A DNA stretch of 64,000 bases. Source: Tepidimonas ignava (lineage in GTDB: Bacteria; Pseudomonadota; Gammaproteobacteria; Burkholderiales; Burkholderiaceae_C). Shown here piece by piece: positions 31,650 to 39,760 of this stretch (within the stretch, counting starts at the first letter, position 1; each line of letters starts with the position of its first letter). The notes under the pieces were generated by a model. That model was not told the DNA's origin. It saw nothing but the letters and a program-made list of their open reading frames with translations, and did no database searches. The DNA is taken from assembly GCF_004342625.1 (NCBI RefSeq), contig NZ_SMAH01000002.1, positions 186,001 to 250,000 of the forward strand, given 5' to 3'. The position numbers and the translations under genes are program-made.

Positions 31650-32979
31650 CCGCCGGCCAGCGCAGTTGGTACGCGGTACGCCAGGGCGGGGGCGGACCCA
31701 GCCGCTCCAGGCGCGCGCCCTCGTGTTCGGCGATGCGTTGCACCAGCGTCAGCCCCACCCCGAGCCCGCCGCGGTCCGCTGCGCGGGTCTCGGCAGCGGT
31801 GGTTGCGCCGCCGTCGTCCAACACTTGGCACACCACGTCGCCATCGGGCTGACGCTGCACCCGTACGGCCACGCGGGTGCCGGGCGGGTTGTGGCGCAGC
31901 GCGTTGTCGAGCAGGTTGCGCAACGCCAGCCGCAGCAGGGTCGGCCGCGCCGTCACAAGCAGCGCGTCGCCCTGCACCTCGGGCACCGGTCGCGGCGGGT
32001 CGAACACTGCGGCGCACGCCTGGGCCACCTCCCGCGCCAGGGCCAGCAGCTCCACCGGCTCGGGCGGCTGCGCGCCGGGCGCGTCGGCGCGCGCCAGCGC
32101 CAGCAACTGGGTCAGGGTGTCGCCGGCGCGCAACGCCTCGTGCTCCAACGCCAGCAGCGCCTGCTGCGCCGTTGCGCTGCCGGGCTGCGTACGCACCAAC
32201 CGTGCCTGCCAAACGATGGCGGTCAGCGGCGAGCGCAGCTCGTGCGCCACGTCGGCGGTGAAACGCCGCTCACGTTGCCACAGGGCGTGCAGCCGCTGCA
32301 CCAACGCGTGCAACGCGGCGCGCACCCGCTCCAGCTCCGAATAGCGTTGCTGGGGCGGCAGCCCTTGGCCCGTGTCGGGGTCAAAGCGCTGCAGCGCACG
32401 CGCCAGCTCGCCCAGCGGCGCCAGCCCGCGGCGCAGCGCCCAGGCCAGCAGCAGCGCCAGCAGCGGCAGCAACACCAGCGCCGGGCGCACGATGTGCTCG
32501 GCGATGTCGCGCCCCAAGGCGGCGTGGCGGCGCGTGTCCACCCCCACGGCCACCCGACGCCCACCGGTGTCCAGCACGTACCAACGCCAGGTGGCCAGCG
32601 TGCCCTGGTGCGCTACCACCACCGTGTGCCAGCCCACGGCGTCATGCAGGGGCAGCCGGTCGGCCCAACCGCCGGGATCCCAACGCACCTGGCCGTGCTC
32701 CCACACCACGGCGTGCAGCGTGGGCGCGTAGCGCGCGGCGCCCTGGTGCGGCGGCGGCAGGGACGCGGGCGCCTGCGCCGGCGTTGGCAGCGGGAGGGTC
32801 GCCAGCAAGCGTGCCACCGATTGCAGCTGGCCGTCGGTGATCTCCTCGACCTCGTGCACCCCGGTGTAGTAGGCGCTGGCCATCAGCGCGAGCCACACCG
32901 CCACCAGCGCCGCCAGTGTGAACGCCCACAGGCGCCGCCACAGGCGCGCTGCCGGGGGACGCGGCTGCCCTGCCCTCAT
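31645..32979 (-). CDS. Sensor histidine kinase, PmrB/BasS-like
   Basis: Two-component membrane sensor, 444 aa. Two transmembrane helices (about 14-38 and 165-187) flank a periplasmic region of roughly 125 residues that begins with HEVEEITD, containing an ExxE pattern like the metal-sensing motif in PmrB. HAMP-like linker, then the phosphorylated His in FTADVAHELRSPLTA, N box NLLDNALRHNPPG and G box GGLGVGLTLVQRIAEHEG. Its ATG overlaps the regulator stop (ATGA), so the pair is translationally coupled. The adjacent eptA makes a PmrAB-type role likely; the signal is unknown. Confidence 0.9.
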   Translation of the reverse strand: MRAGQPRPPAARLWRRLWAFTLAALVAVWLALMASAYYTGVHEVEEITDGQLQSVARLLATLPLPTPAQAPASLPPPHQGAARYAPTLHAVVWEHGQVRWDPGGWADRLPLHDAVGWHTVVVAHQGTLATWRWYVLDTGGRRVAVGVDTRRHAALGRDIAEHIVRPALVLLPLLALLLAWALRRGLAPLGELARALQRFDPDTGQGLPPQQRYSELERVRAALHALVQRLHALWQRERRFTADVAHELRSPLTAIVWQARLVRTQPGSATAQQALLALEHEALRAGDTLTQLLALARADAPGAQPPEPVELLALAREVAQACAAVFDPPRPVPEVQGDALLVTARPTLLRLALRNLLDNALRHNPPGTRVAVRVQRQPDGDVVCQVLDDGGATTAAETRAADRGGLGVGLTLVQRIAEHEGARLERLGPPPPWRTAYQLRWPAA

Positions 32980-33644
32980 GGCGACGGCGGCGCCGGGATG
33001 GTGTAGCCAACGCCGCGCACGGTCTGGATCAGCGTGCTGCCCAGTTTGCGGCGCAGGTGGTGGATGTGAACTTCAAGCGCGTTGCTCTCCACCACCTCGT
33101 CAAAGCCGTACAGGGTGCTTTCGAGCTGCGCGCGCGTCAGCACCCGACCGCGCGCGCGCAGCAGCGCCCACAGCAACGCGAACTCCTTGGTGCCCAGGGT
33201 GACCGGCTGACCGTCCAACGTCACGGTGCGCCGCGCCGGATCGACCCGCAGCGCACCGTGTTCGAGCAGACCTCCCGCCTCGCCCCCACTGCGCCGCAGC
33301 GCCACCCGCAGACGCGCCAGCAGCTCCTCGGGCGCAAACGGCTTGACCAAGTAATCGTCAGCGCCGCTGTCAAGCCCAGCCACGCGTTCGGGCACGGCGT
33401 CACGGGCGGTCACGATCAGCACCGGCGTGCGCCACCCCGCGGCCCGCCGTGCTCGCAACCACGCCACACCGTCCCCGTCGGGCAACCCCAGATCCAGCAG
33501 CACGGCGTCAAACGGTTCGGCGTCGACGGCGGCCGAGGCGCAGGCCAGCGTCGCGCAGACATCGCAAGCGTGGCCTTGGGCGCGCAGCAGCGCCGCCACC
33601 GCCCCGGCGATGGCGGCATCGTCCTCGATCAGCAACAAGCGCAT
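32976..33644 (-). CDS. OmpR/PhoB-type response regulator, PmrA/BasR-like
   Basis: Response regulator of 222 aa: receiver domain with acidic pocket LLLIEDD, phospho-accepting Asp in DAVLLDLGLPDGDG (about residue 51), conserved Thr/Lys (IVTARD, DDYLVKPF), then a winged-helix DNA-binding domain with NALEVHIHHLRRKLG and TVRGVGYTI. The start is fixed by the canonical MRLLLIEDD. A PmrA-box-like element lies 14 bases upstream but is spaced for the divergent PAP2 gene rather than for this one. Confidence 0.92.
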   Translation of the reverse strand: MRLLLIEDDAAIAGAVAALLRAQGHACDVCATLACASAAVDAEPFDAVLLDLGLPDGDGVAWLRARRAAGWRTPVLIVTARDAVPERVAGLDSGADDYLVKPFAPEELLARLRVALRRSGGEAGGLLEHGALRVDPARRTVTLDGQPVTLGTKEFALLWALLRARGRVLTRAQLESTLYGFDEVVESNALEVHIHHLRRKLGSTLIQTVRGVGYTIPAPPSP

Positions 33645-33658
33645 CGGCCTGCCCCACG

Positions 33659-33675
33659 GTTAAGGCTGTCTTAAG
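33659..33675 (+). promoter_or_regulatory. PmrA-box-like element before the PAP2 gene
   Basis: Read on the plus strand: GTTAAG-GCTGT-CTTAAG, two half-sites matching (C/T)TTAAG at 5 of 6 and 6 of 6 with a 5-bp spacer. Ten bases later is TGTACT (33686-33691), then seven bases to the PAP2 ATG. The box-to-ATG distance, 23 bases, is identical to that at eptA. In the opposite direction the regulator ATG is only 14 bases away, too close for the same promoter geometry. Confidence 0.65.
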
Positions 33676-33698
33676 GCCACCGCAGTGTACTGCGCGCC

Positions 33699-34424
33699 AT
33701 GCCCGACACTCGCCTTCCTTCGGTCCGAACGCTGCTGTGGCTGACAGCGCTGCTGTGGGCCGTGGCGTTGGCCTGGGACGCCACCGGCAGGGACCTGGCG
33801 GTGATGCAGCGCCTGGGCGACGCCCAGGGTTTTGCCCTGCGTGACGCGCCGCTGTGGCGACACTGGGGTCACGACGTGGCACAGCAACTGGCCCGGGTGA
33901 TGCTGGCGCTGCTGTGGCTGGCCGCCTTGCTGCCATGGACGGTGCCGCGCACGCGCGCCCGGGTGTGGGGCCGCCAGGCGCTGCAAGCGGCGCTGGGCGC
34001 CACCCTGGCGCTGCTGTTGATCGGTTGGCTCAAGCACCGCAGCCTGACCAGTTGCCCGTGGGATCTGGAGCTGTTCGGTGGCACGGCGCGTTACGTTTCG
34101 CATTGGCAATGGGGCATGCCCGACGGCGGCGGTGCGCGCTGCTTTCCGGGCGGGCACGTGGCGTCGGCGGCGATTTTTTGGTCGTTGGCGCTGGTGCCGC
34201 GCTCGCCGCGCGCCCGTCGCGCGCTGTGGCTGCTGGTGGCGTTGCTGGCCTTGGCCTTCGGCGCCGTGCAAACGCTGCGCGGCGCGCACTACCCCAGCCA
34301 CACCTTGTGGACGATGGCGCTGGCGTGGACCGTGGTCGTGGCGCACCACGCCGCCTGGCGTCGTTGGGTGCGCGCCCACGCGCTCGGCGTGGCTCAGATA
34401 TCCACCTCCACCGCGTCGCCGTAG
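33699..34424 (+). CDS. PAP2 family phosphatase, probable lipid phosphatase
   Basis: Integral-membrane acid phosphatase-like protein, 241 aa, about six helices. The phosphatase motifs are present in variant form: KHRSLTSCPWDLELFGG (motif 1, Cys-Pro in place of Arg-Pro), CFPGGHVASAA (motif 2, equivalent to PSGH) and RGAHYPSHTLWTM (motif 3). This KxxSxxxCPW variant resembles PAP2 proteins that accompany eptA/mcr genes. Likely substrates are lipid A phosphates, undecaprenyl diphosphate or phosphatidate; it cannot be decided here. Its tail overlaps the parE end by 31 bases. Confidence 0.88.
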   Translation: MPDTRLPSVRTLLWLTALLWAVALAWDATGRDLAVMQRLGDAQGFALRDAPLWRHWGHDVAQQLARVMLALLWLAALLPWTVPRTRARVWGRQALQAALGATLALLLIGWLKHRSLTSCPWDLELFGGTARYVSHWQWGMPDGGGARCFPGGHVASAAIFWSLALVPRSPRARRALWLLVALLALAFGAVQTLRGAHYPSHTLWTMALAWTVVVAHHAAWRRWVRAHALGVAQISTSTASP

Positions 34425-36370
34425 CGCTCCAGCAGCTCGCGCCGCGCGGCGGCCTCGCCTTTGCCCATCAACTGGTGCAACCGGGCCTCGGTGGCGGCGC
34501 GGTCGCGCAACGTCACCGGCAGCAAACGGCGCGTGTCGGGGTTGAGCGTGGTTTCCCACAGTTGCTCGGCGCTCATCTCACCCAGCCCCTTGAAGCGGCT
34601 GATCGTGCAGCGCTCGCGCGCCACACCGTCTTGCGCGCATTTGTCCAAGATGGCCTGCAGCTCGCCCTCGTCCAGCGCGTACAGCTTGGCCGGCGGGCGC
34701 TTGCCACGCGCTGGCACGTCCACCCGGTACAGCGGCGGGCGGGCCACGTACAGGTGCCCGCGCTCGATCAGGCGTGGAAAGTGGCGGAAAAACAGCGTCA
34801 GCAGCAACACCTGGATGTGCGCCCCGTCGACGTCGGCGTCGCTCAGGATGCACACCTTGCCATAGCGCAGCCCGCTCAAGTCCACCGCATCGTCGGGGCC
34901 GTGCGGGTCGATCCCGATGGCCACCGCGATGTCGTGCACCTCCTGGTTGGCGTAGAGCCGCTCGCGCTCCACTTCCCAGGTGTTGAGCACCTTGCCGCGC
35001 AGCGGCAGCACCGCCTGAAAGGTCTTGTCGCGCCCCATTTTGGCGCTGCCGCCGGCGCTGTCGCCCTCCACCAAAAAAAGCTCGTTGCGCGTGGTGTCGC
35101 GGCTTTCGCAGTCGGTCAGTTTGCCTGGCAGCACCGCCACGCCGCTGCCTTTGCGCTTTTCCAGCTTGACGCTGGCGCGCTGGCGGCTTTGCGCGCTGCG
35201 GATGACCAGCTCGGCCAGCCGCTTGCCGTGCTCCACGTGCTGGTGCAACCACAGCTCCAACGCGGGGCGCACGTAGCTGGCCACCAACCGCACGGCGTCG
35301 CGCGAGTTCAGGCGTTCTTTGGTCTGCCCCTGGAACTGCGGATCGAGCACCTTGGCGCTGAGCACGAAGCTGGCGCGCGCAAACACGTCTTCCGGCAGCA
35401 CCTTGACGCCTTTGGGCAGCAGCGCGTGCAGCTCGATGAACCCCCGCACGGCCTGAAACAGCCCCTCGCGCAGGCCGCTTTCGTGGGTGCCGCCGGCGGT
35501 GGTGGGGATCAGGTTGACGTAGCTCTCGCGCACCAGCGGGCCCTCTTCGGTGAACGCCACGGCCCACTGCGCGCCTTCGCCTTCGGCAAAGGCATCGTGC
35601 CCCGCCTCGGCCCAGCCTTCACCGGTGAAGATGGGCAGCAGTGGCTCGCAAGGCAAGCGTTGCGCCAGGTAGTCGGCCAGGCCGCCCTTGTACTGCCAGG
35701 TCTGGCGCTGACCGCTGGTTTCATCGATCAGCGTCACGCTCACCCCCGGCAGCAGCACCGCCTTGCTGCGCAGCAGGTGCGCCAGCTCCGCCCGCGGGAT
35801 CTCGGCGCTGTCAAAGTAACGCGCGTCGGGCCACACCCGCACCGTGGTGCCCTGGCGCCGCTCGCCCGCGGCCAGCGGCCGGCGCTGCAACGGCTGCACC
35901 ACGTCGCCCCCGGCAAAGGCCATCGTCGCCACATGGCCGTCGCGGTGGCTGGCCACCTCCAGCCGCCGCGACAGGGCGTTGGTCACGCTCACCCCCACGC
36001 CATGCAACCCGCCGGCAAAGTTGTAGGCGCCCCCGTGCCCCTTGTCGAACTTGCCGCCGGCGTGCAAGCGGGTGAAGACCAGCTCCAGCACCGGCGCGCC
36101 CTCCTCGGGGTGCACGCCGTGCGGTATCCCGCGCCCGTCGTCTTCAACGCTGATCGAGCCGTCGCTGTGCAACGTGACGACGATGCGCCGTCCGTGGCCG
36201 GCCAGGGCCTCGTCGGCGGCGTTGTCGATCACCTCCTGCACGATGTGCAGCGGATGGTCGGTGCGCGTGTACATGCCGGGCCGCTGCTTGACGGGCTCCA
36301 GCCCCTTGAGCACCCGAATGGCGGCCTCGGCATAGCCCGTGGAGGCAACGGTGGGGGTGGTGTCGACCAT
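34394..36370 (-). CDS. parE: DNA topoisomerase IV subunit B
   Basis: ATPase subunit of topoisomerase IV, 658 aa. GHKL ATPase motifs are seen: EVIDNAADEALAGHG, VEDDGRGIPHGVH and GGLHGVGVSVTNAL. The TOPRIM domain follows with LVEGDSAGGSAKMGRD and LSDADVDGAHIQ, and the C-terminus ends with RFKGLGEMSAEQLWETTLNP. ATG 36370 (MVDTTP) is used rather than the longer frame. It lacks the insertion that distinguishes GyrB in many proteobacteria, and the parC partner lies downstream on the same strand. Confidence 0.95.
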   Translation of the reverse strand: MVDTTPTVASTGYAEAAIRVLKGLEPVKQRPGMYTRTDHPLHIVQEVIDNAADEALAGHGRRIVVTLHSDGSISVEDDGRGIPHGVHPEEGAPVLELVFTRLHAGGKFDKGHGGAYNFAGGLHGVGVSVTNALSRRLEVASHRDGHVATMAFAGGDVVQPLQRRPLAAGERRQGTTVRVWPDARYFDSAEIPRAELAHLLRSKAVLLPGVSVTLIDETSGQRQTWQYKGGLADYLAQRLPCEPLLPIFTGEGWAEAGHDAFAEGEGAQWAVAFTEEGPLVRESYVNLIPTTAGGTHESGLREGLFQAVRGFIELHALLPKGVKVLPEDVFARASFVLSAKVLDPQFQGQTKERLNSRDAVRLVASYVRPALELWLHQHVEHGKRLAELVIRSAQSRQRASVKLEKRKGSGVAVLPGKLTDCESRDTTRNELFLVEGDSAGGSAKMGRDKTFQAVLPLRGKVLNTWEVERERLYANQEVHDIAVAIGIDPHGPDDAVDLSGLRYGKVCILSDADVDGAHIQVLLLTLFFRHFPRLIERGHLYVARPPLYRVDVPARGKRPPAKLYALDEGELQAILDKCAQDGVARERCTISRFKGLGEMSAEQLWETTLNPDTRRLLPVTLRDRAATEARLHQLMGKGEAAARRELLERYGDAVEVDI

Positions 36371-36805
36371 GGCGCGCGATTGTATTGTGCACACCCGACG
36401 GGGAGGCGGGATGCGCCGCTGGCACCCGGGTCATCCCCCTTGGTTGCAGCGCAACGCACTGCGAAAACACCACAACATATTGTTTTTACACACCATTTTT
36501 ACTGCTCAAAAAATAGGCAATCTGTTGCAAGGCTTGTGCGGCGCGGCTTGGCCCGCGATGACCACGGGTTGCCCACAATGTTATCCACAGGCGCGCGGGA
36601 TAACGGCCACAGCCCCTTGTGGTTCAATGGGTTGCCACACAACGTGCACGCCCCATGTCAACGGGTGCCGGCAACATCAACCGTCCGCCGCCATGGCTGG
36701 CCCAGCCGCGTTGGCGGCCGACGCCAACACCCGCCGCCAAGGCGCCGCACCCCGCAAGCCCCCCTCGCCCACCATCACGGCCCCGCTTGGGCTACCATCA
36801 CGGGC
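36371..36805. other. 435-base intergenic region with AT-rich patch and DnaA-box-like site
   Basis: Divergent region between parE and an MFS gene; no credible coding sequence. It contains the most AT-rich patch in the window (about 36466-36530). A perfect DnaA-box consensus TTATCCACA is at 36581-36589, forming part of an inverted repeat (GTTATCC 36580-36586, GGATAAC 36598-36604), and a CCACA/TGTGG hairpin is at 36607-36622. Only one consensus DnaA box is present and no dnaA or dnaN is nearby, so this is more likely a regulated promoter region than a replication origin. A TACCAT hexamer at 36793-36798 lies 7 bases before the MFS start. Confidence 0.5.
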
Positions 36806-38029
36806 ATGACCCCCAACCGCTTGTCCGCCACCCAGGTGCTGCTGTGTGGCGCGTTGATCGTGACCCTGTCGATGGGCATTCGCCACGGCTTCGGGTTGTG
36901 GCTGCAGCCGCTGACCGCCGCCCATGGCTGGCCGCGTGAGAGCTTTGCGTTGGCCATGGCGGTGCAAAACCTGGCTTGGGGGGCGCTGGGCATCGGTGCG
37001 GGGATGGTGGCCGACCGCTGGGGGCCGTACCGGGTGTTGTGGGCCGGGGCGTTGCTGTACGCGCTGGGCCTGGCGGGCATGGCGCTGGCGACCGACCCGG
37101 TGGTGTTTGCCTGGACCGCGGGGGTGCTTATCGGCGCCGCGCAGGCGGGCACCACCTACGCCATCGTGTACGGCGTGATCGGCCGGCAAATCGAGGCCGA
37201 ACGCCGTTCGTGGGCCATGGGCGTGGCCGCCGCGGCGGGCTCGTTCGGTCAGTTTTTGATGGTGCCGCTGGAAGGGTGGCTGATCGAGCACCTGGGCTGG
37301 CAGCACGCGCTGCTGGCGTTGGCGGTGGCGGTGCTGGCCATCGGGCCGCTGGCGCTGGGCCTGCGCGAGCCCCACTTCCACGCCACGCGCGCGGCCGCAC
37401 CGACGCAGGGGGTGATGCACGCGCTGCGCGAGGCGCTGGGCACGCGCAGCTTCGTGCTGTTGATGGCCGGCTACTTCGTGTGCGGCTTTCAGGTCGTTTT
37501 CATCGGCGTGCACATGCCCAGCTACCTCAAAGACCAGGGGCTGGCGCCGCAGGTGGCCAGCACCGCGCTGGCGCTGATCGGGCTGTTCAACGTGGCCGGC
37601 ACTTACGCCGCCGGTGCCTTGGGCCAGCGCCTGGCCAAGCGAAAAATCCTGGCGGCCATCTACGCGCTGCGCTCGGTGGCGATCGTGGTCTTTTTGAGCG
37701 TGCCGCTGTCGCCCGCCAGCGTCTATGTGTTTGCCGCCGTGATGGGGCTCCTGTGGCTGTCCACCGTGCCACCCACCAACGCGCTGGTGGCGCAGATCTT
37801 TGGTGTGGCGCACCTGTCGATGCTGGGCGGGTTTGTCTTTTTCAGCCACCAGGTCGGCAGTTTTGCCGGGGTCTGGCTGGGTGGCCTGCTGTACGACCGC
37901 ACCGGCAGCTACGACGTCGTGTGGTGGCTGGCCATCGCGCTGGGCGTGCTGGCCGCCGCGGTCAACCTGCCGATCCGTGAAGCGCCGCTGGCGCGGGGGC
38001 CGGCGCGTGTCGCCCCGGGCGCCGCCTGA
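36806..38029 (+). CDS. MFS transporter
   Basis: Twelve-helix major facilitator, 407 aa. The loop 2-3 motif is GMVADRWGPYRVLWAG and the central loop is rich in charged residues. The protein resembles the monocarboxylate/oxalate-formate-like branch (short N-terminus, helix 1 GIRHGFGLWLQPL). The reading frame stays open for about 980 codons upstream through antisense parE sequence; that is a GC-rich artefact, and ATG 36806 begins the recognisable protein. Substrate unknown. The 54-residue membrane protein follows 12 bases later. Confidence 0.88.
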   Translation: MTPNRLSATQVLLCGALIVTLSMGIRHGFGLWLQPLTAAHGWPRESFALAMAVQNLAWGALGIGAGMVADRWGPYRVLWAGALLYALGLAGMALATDPVVFAWTAGVLIGAAQAGTTYAIVYGVIGRQIEAERRSWAMGVAAAAGSFGQFLMVPLEGWLIEHLGWQHALLALAVAVLAIGPLALGLREPHFHATRAAAPTQGVMHALREALGTRSFVLLMAGYFVCGFQVVFIGVHMPSYLKDQGLAPQVASTALALIGLFNVAGTYAAGALGQRLAKRKILAAIYALRSVAIVVFLSVPLSPASVYVFAAVMGLLWLSTVPPTNALVAQIFGVAHLSMLGGFVFFSHQVGSFAGVWLGGLLYDRTGSYDVVWWLAIALGVLAAAVNLPIREAPLARGPARVAPGAA

Positions 38030-38041
38030 GCGTGCATCGCC

Positions 38042-38206
38042 ATGTCCAGCGTCCCCCCTTGCCCTGCCCCGCGCCGGCCGTCCGCGCGACGGCTGCGACT
38101 GCTGCTGTGGACGGCGGCGGTGGCCGCGTGCGCCGCGGTGTTCGCGTGGTACCTTTCGCCCACCTTTGTGCTGACCTTGGCCGATCGCCTGTGGAGCTGC
38201 TTTTGA
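38042..38206 (+). CDS. Small single-pass membrane protein, 54 aa
   Basis: Translated from ATG 38042: a basic, arginine-rich N-terminus (RRPSARRLR), a hydrophobic helix (LLLWTAAVAACAAVFAWYL) and a short tail ending TLADRLWSCF. It sits 12 bases after the MFS stop and overlaps the start of the methyltransferase gene, with the GGAG for that gene inside its last codons. The coupling argues that it is translated. I have the impression of similar short proteins ending in LADxxWxCF in related betaproteobacteria, but this is memory, not a search. Confidence 0.6.
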   Translation: MSSVPPCPAPRRPSARRLRLLLWTAAVAACAAVFAWYLSPTFVLTLADRLWSCF

Positions 38207-38811
38207 CCCCAGCGCACGCGCAACTGCCCCCATCGCCCTGGATCACGCGCTTCGGCGCGCTGCTGCAGGCGTTGCACGCGCAGCGGCCGCAGCGCCGCGC
38301 GCTGGACGTGGCCTGCGGCTGGGGGCGGCACACCCGTTGGCTGGCGCAGCAGGGCTACCGTGTCACGGCGGTCGACCGCGATGCCGAAGCGCTGGCGGCG
38401 TTGACCGCGCTCGGGCCTGCGGTGACACCGCTGCACGCCGACCTGGAAGGCGCGCCGTGGCCCCTGCCCGGGCAGTCCTTTGACGTCGTGCTGGTGACCA
38501 ACTACCTGTGGCGCCCGCTGTTGCCGCACGTGCTGGCCAGCCTGGCCCCCGGCGGGGTGCTGCTGTACGAAACGTTCGCCTGGGGCCAGCACACCATCGG
38601 TCGGCCGGCGCGCGCCGATTTTTTGCTCGCCCCCGGCGAGCTGCTGCAGGTGTGTGAAGGTCTGCGCATCGTCGCCTACGAGGACGGCTACGAGAGCGAC
38701 CCTGCGCGCTACGTGCAACGCGTGGCGGCGCTGCGCCCACCCCAACCCGCCCCGAGCGAGCCGCTGCGTCTGCCGCTCACCACCCCGTCCACCTTCGGCG
38801 CGGCTGGTTAG
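38203..38811 (+). CDS. Class I SAM-dependent methyltransferase
   Basis: Rossmann-fold methyltransferase, about 202 aa. Motif I is ALDVACGWGRHTRWLAQQG, followed by the acidic strand VTAVDRD and FDVVLVTNYLWRPLLPHV. The family is TehB-like/methyltransferase 11; the substrate is unknown. The start is uncertain: TTG 38203 has GGAG six bases upstream and overlaps the small protein stop, while GTG 38191 is an in-frame alternative. The stop is followed by a possible -10 (TAGAAT, 38809-38814) for dapA. Confidence 0.85.
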   Translation: MTPAHAQLPPSPWITRFGALLQALHAQRPQRRALDVACGWGRHTRWLAQQGYRVTAVDRDAEALAALTALGPAVTPLHADLEGAPWPLPGQSFDVVLVTNYLWRPLLPHVLASLAPGGVLLYETFAWGQHTIGRPARADFLLAPGELLQVCEGLRIVAYEDGYESDPARYVQRVAALRPPQPAPSEPLRLPLTTPSTFGAAG

Positions 38812-38844
38812 AATGGGCGCTTCGATCCAGCTCACCGTACACCC

Positions 38845-39729
38845 ATGAAGCCCATCACCGGCAGCATCGTTGCCCTCGTGACGCCGATGCACGAGGACGG
38901 CAGCGTCGACTACGCCACGCTGCGCAAGCTCATCGACTGGCACATCGAACAGGGCACCGACTGCATCGGTGTCGTCGGCACCACGGGCGAATCGCCCACG
39001 GTGACCGTCGAAGAACACTGCGAAATCATCCGCGTCGCGGTCGAGCACGCCGCCGGCCGCGTGCCCATCATGGCCGGCTGCGGCGGCAACTCCACGCGCG
39101 AAGCCATCGCGCTGGCCCAATACGCACGCCAGGTCGGCGCCGACTGCCAACTGCAGGTCGTGCCGTACTACAACAAGCCCACCCAAGAAGGCCTGTACCA
39201 GCACTTCAAGGCCATTGCCGAGGCCACCGGCGACCTGCCCATCGTCCTGTACAACGTGCCGGGGCGCACCGTGGCCGACCTGCTGCCCGAAACCGCGCTG
39301 CGCCTGGCCCAGGTGCCCGGCATCGTCGGCATCAAGGAAGCCACCGGCAACATCGAACGTGCCCAGTGGCTGATCCGCGAAAAGCCCGCGCACTTTGCGG
39401 TCTACTCCGGCGACGACGCCACCGCCGTGGCGCTGATGCTGCTGGGTGGCCAAGGCAACGTCAGCGTCACCGCCAACGTGGCCCCACGCCTGATGCACGA
39501 ACTGTGCGCGGCGGCCATCGCCGGCGACGCGCGCACCGCCACCCGCATCCAAATGCAGTTGCTGCCGCTGCACAAGCAGCTGTTCGTCGAGGCCAACCCG
39601 ATCCCGGTCAAGTGGGCCATGGCGCGCCTGGGCCTGTGCGGCCCGACGCTGCGCCTGCCGCTGACGCCGCTGTCGGCCAACGGGCAGGCCGTGGTCGAAG
39701 CGGCGCTGCGCGCCAGCGGCCTGCTGTGA
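38845..39729 (+). CDS. dapA: 4-hydroxy-tetrahydrodipicolinate synthase
   Basis: Condenses pyruvate with aspartate semialdehyde in lysine and meso-diaminopimelate synthesis. 294 aa TIM barrel. Visible residues: GTTGESPTV (pyruvate-binding Thr-Thr), [14 protein letters not shown] (Tyr), LYNVPGRT and the Schiff-base Lys in [10 protein letters not shown], as well as YSGDDATAV. Normal length (E. coli 292). bamC follows after 31 bases, the conserved dapA-bamC pair. Confidence 0.97.
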   Translation: MKPITGSIVALVTPMHEDGSVDYATLRKLIDWHIEQGTDCIGVVGTTGESPTVTVEEHCEIIRVAVEHAAGRVPIMAGCGGNSTREAIALAQYARQVGADCQLQVVPYYNKPTQEGLYQHFKAIAEATGDLPIVLYNVPGRTVADLLPETALRLAQVPGIVGIKEATGNIERAQWLIREKPAHFAVYSGDDATAVALMLLGGQGNVSVTANVAPRLMHELCAAAIAGDARTATRIQMQLLPLHKQLFVEANPIPVKWAMARLGLCGPTLRLPLTPLSANGQAVVEAALRASGLL

Positions 39730-39760
39730 ACCGATCCGCCCAGCCCTGACGGGAGACGAC

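Noticed and set aside
33854-36805. Very long plus-strand open frame running in front of the MFS gene, antisense to parE
   Set aside because: It covers parE, whose conserved motifs are all on the minus strand. The plus-strand translation is low-complexity and motif-free; the openness is a consequence of high GC at third positions.
36371-36805. Chromosomal origin of replication
   Set aside because: Only one consensus DnaA box was seen, there is no dnaA, dnaN, gyrB or rpmH nearby, and the AT-rich stretch is short. Regulation of parE is more likely.
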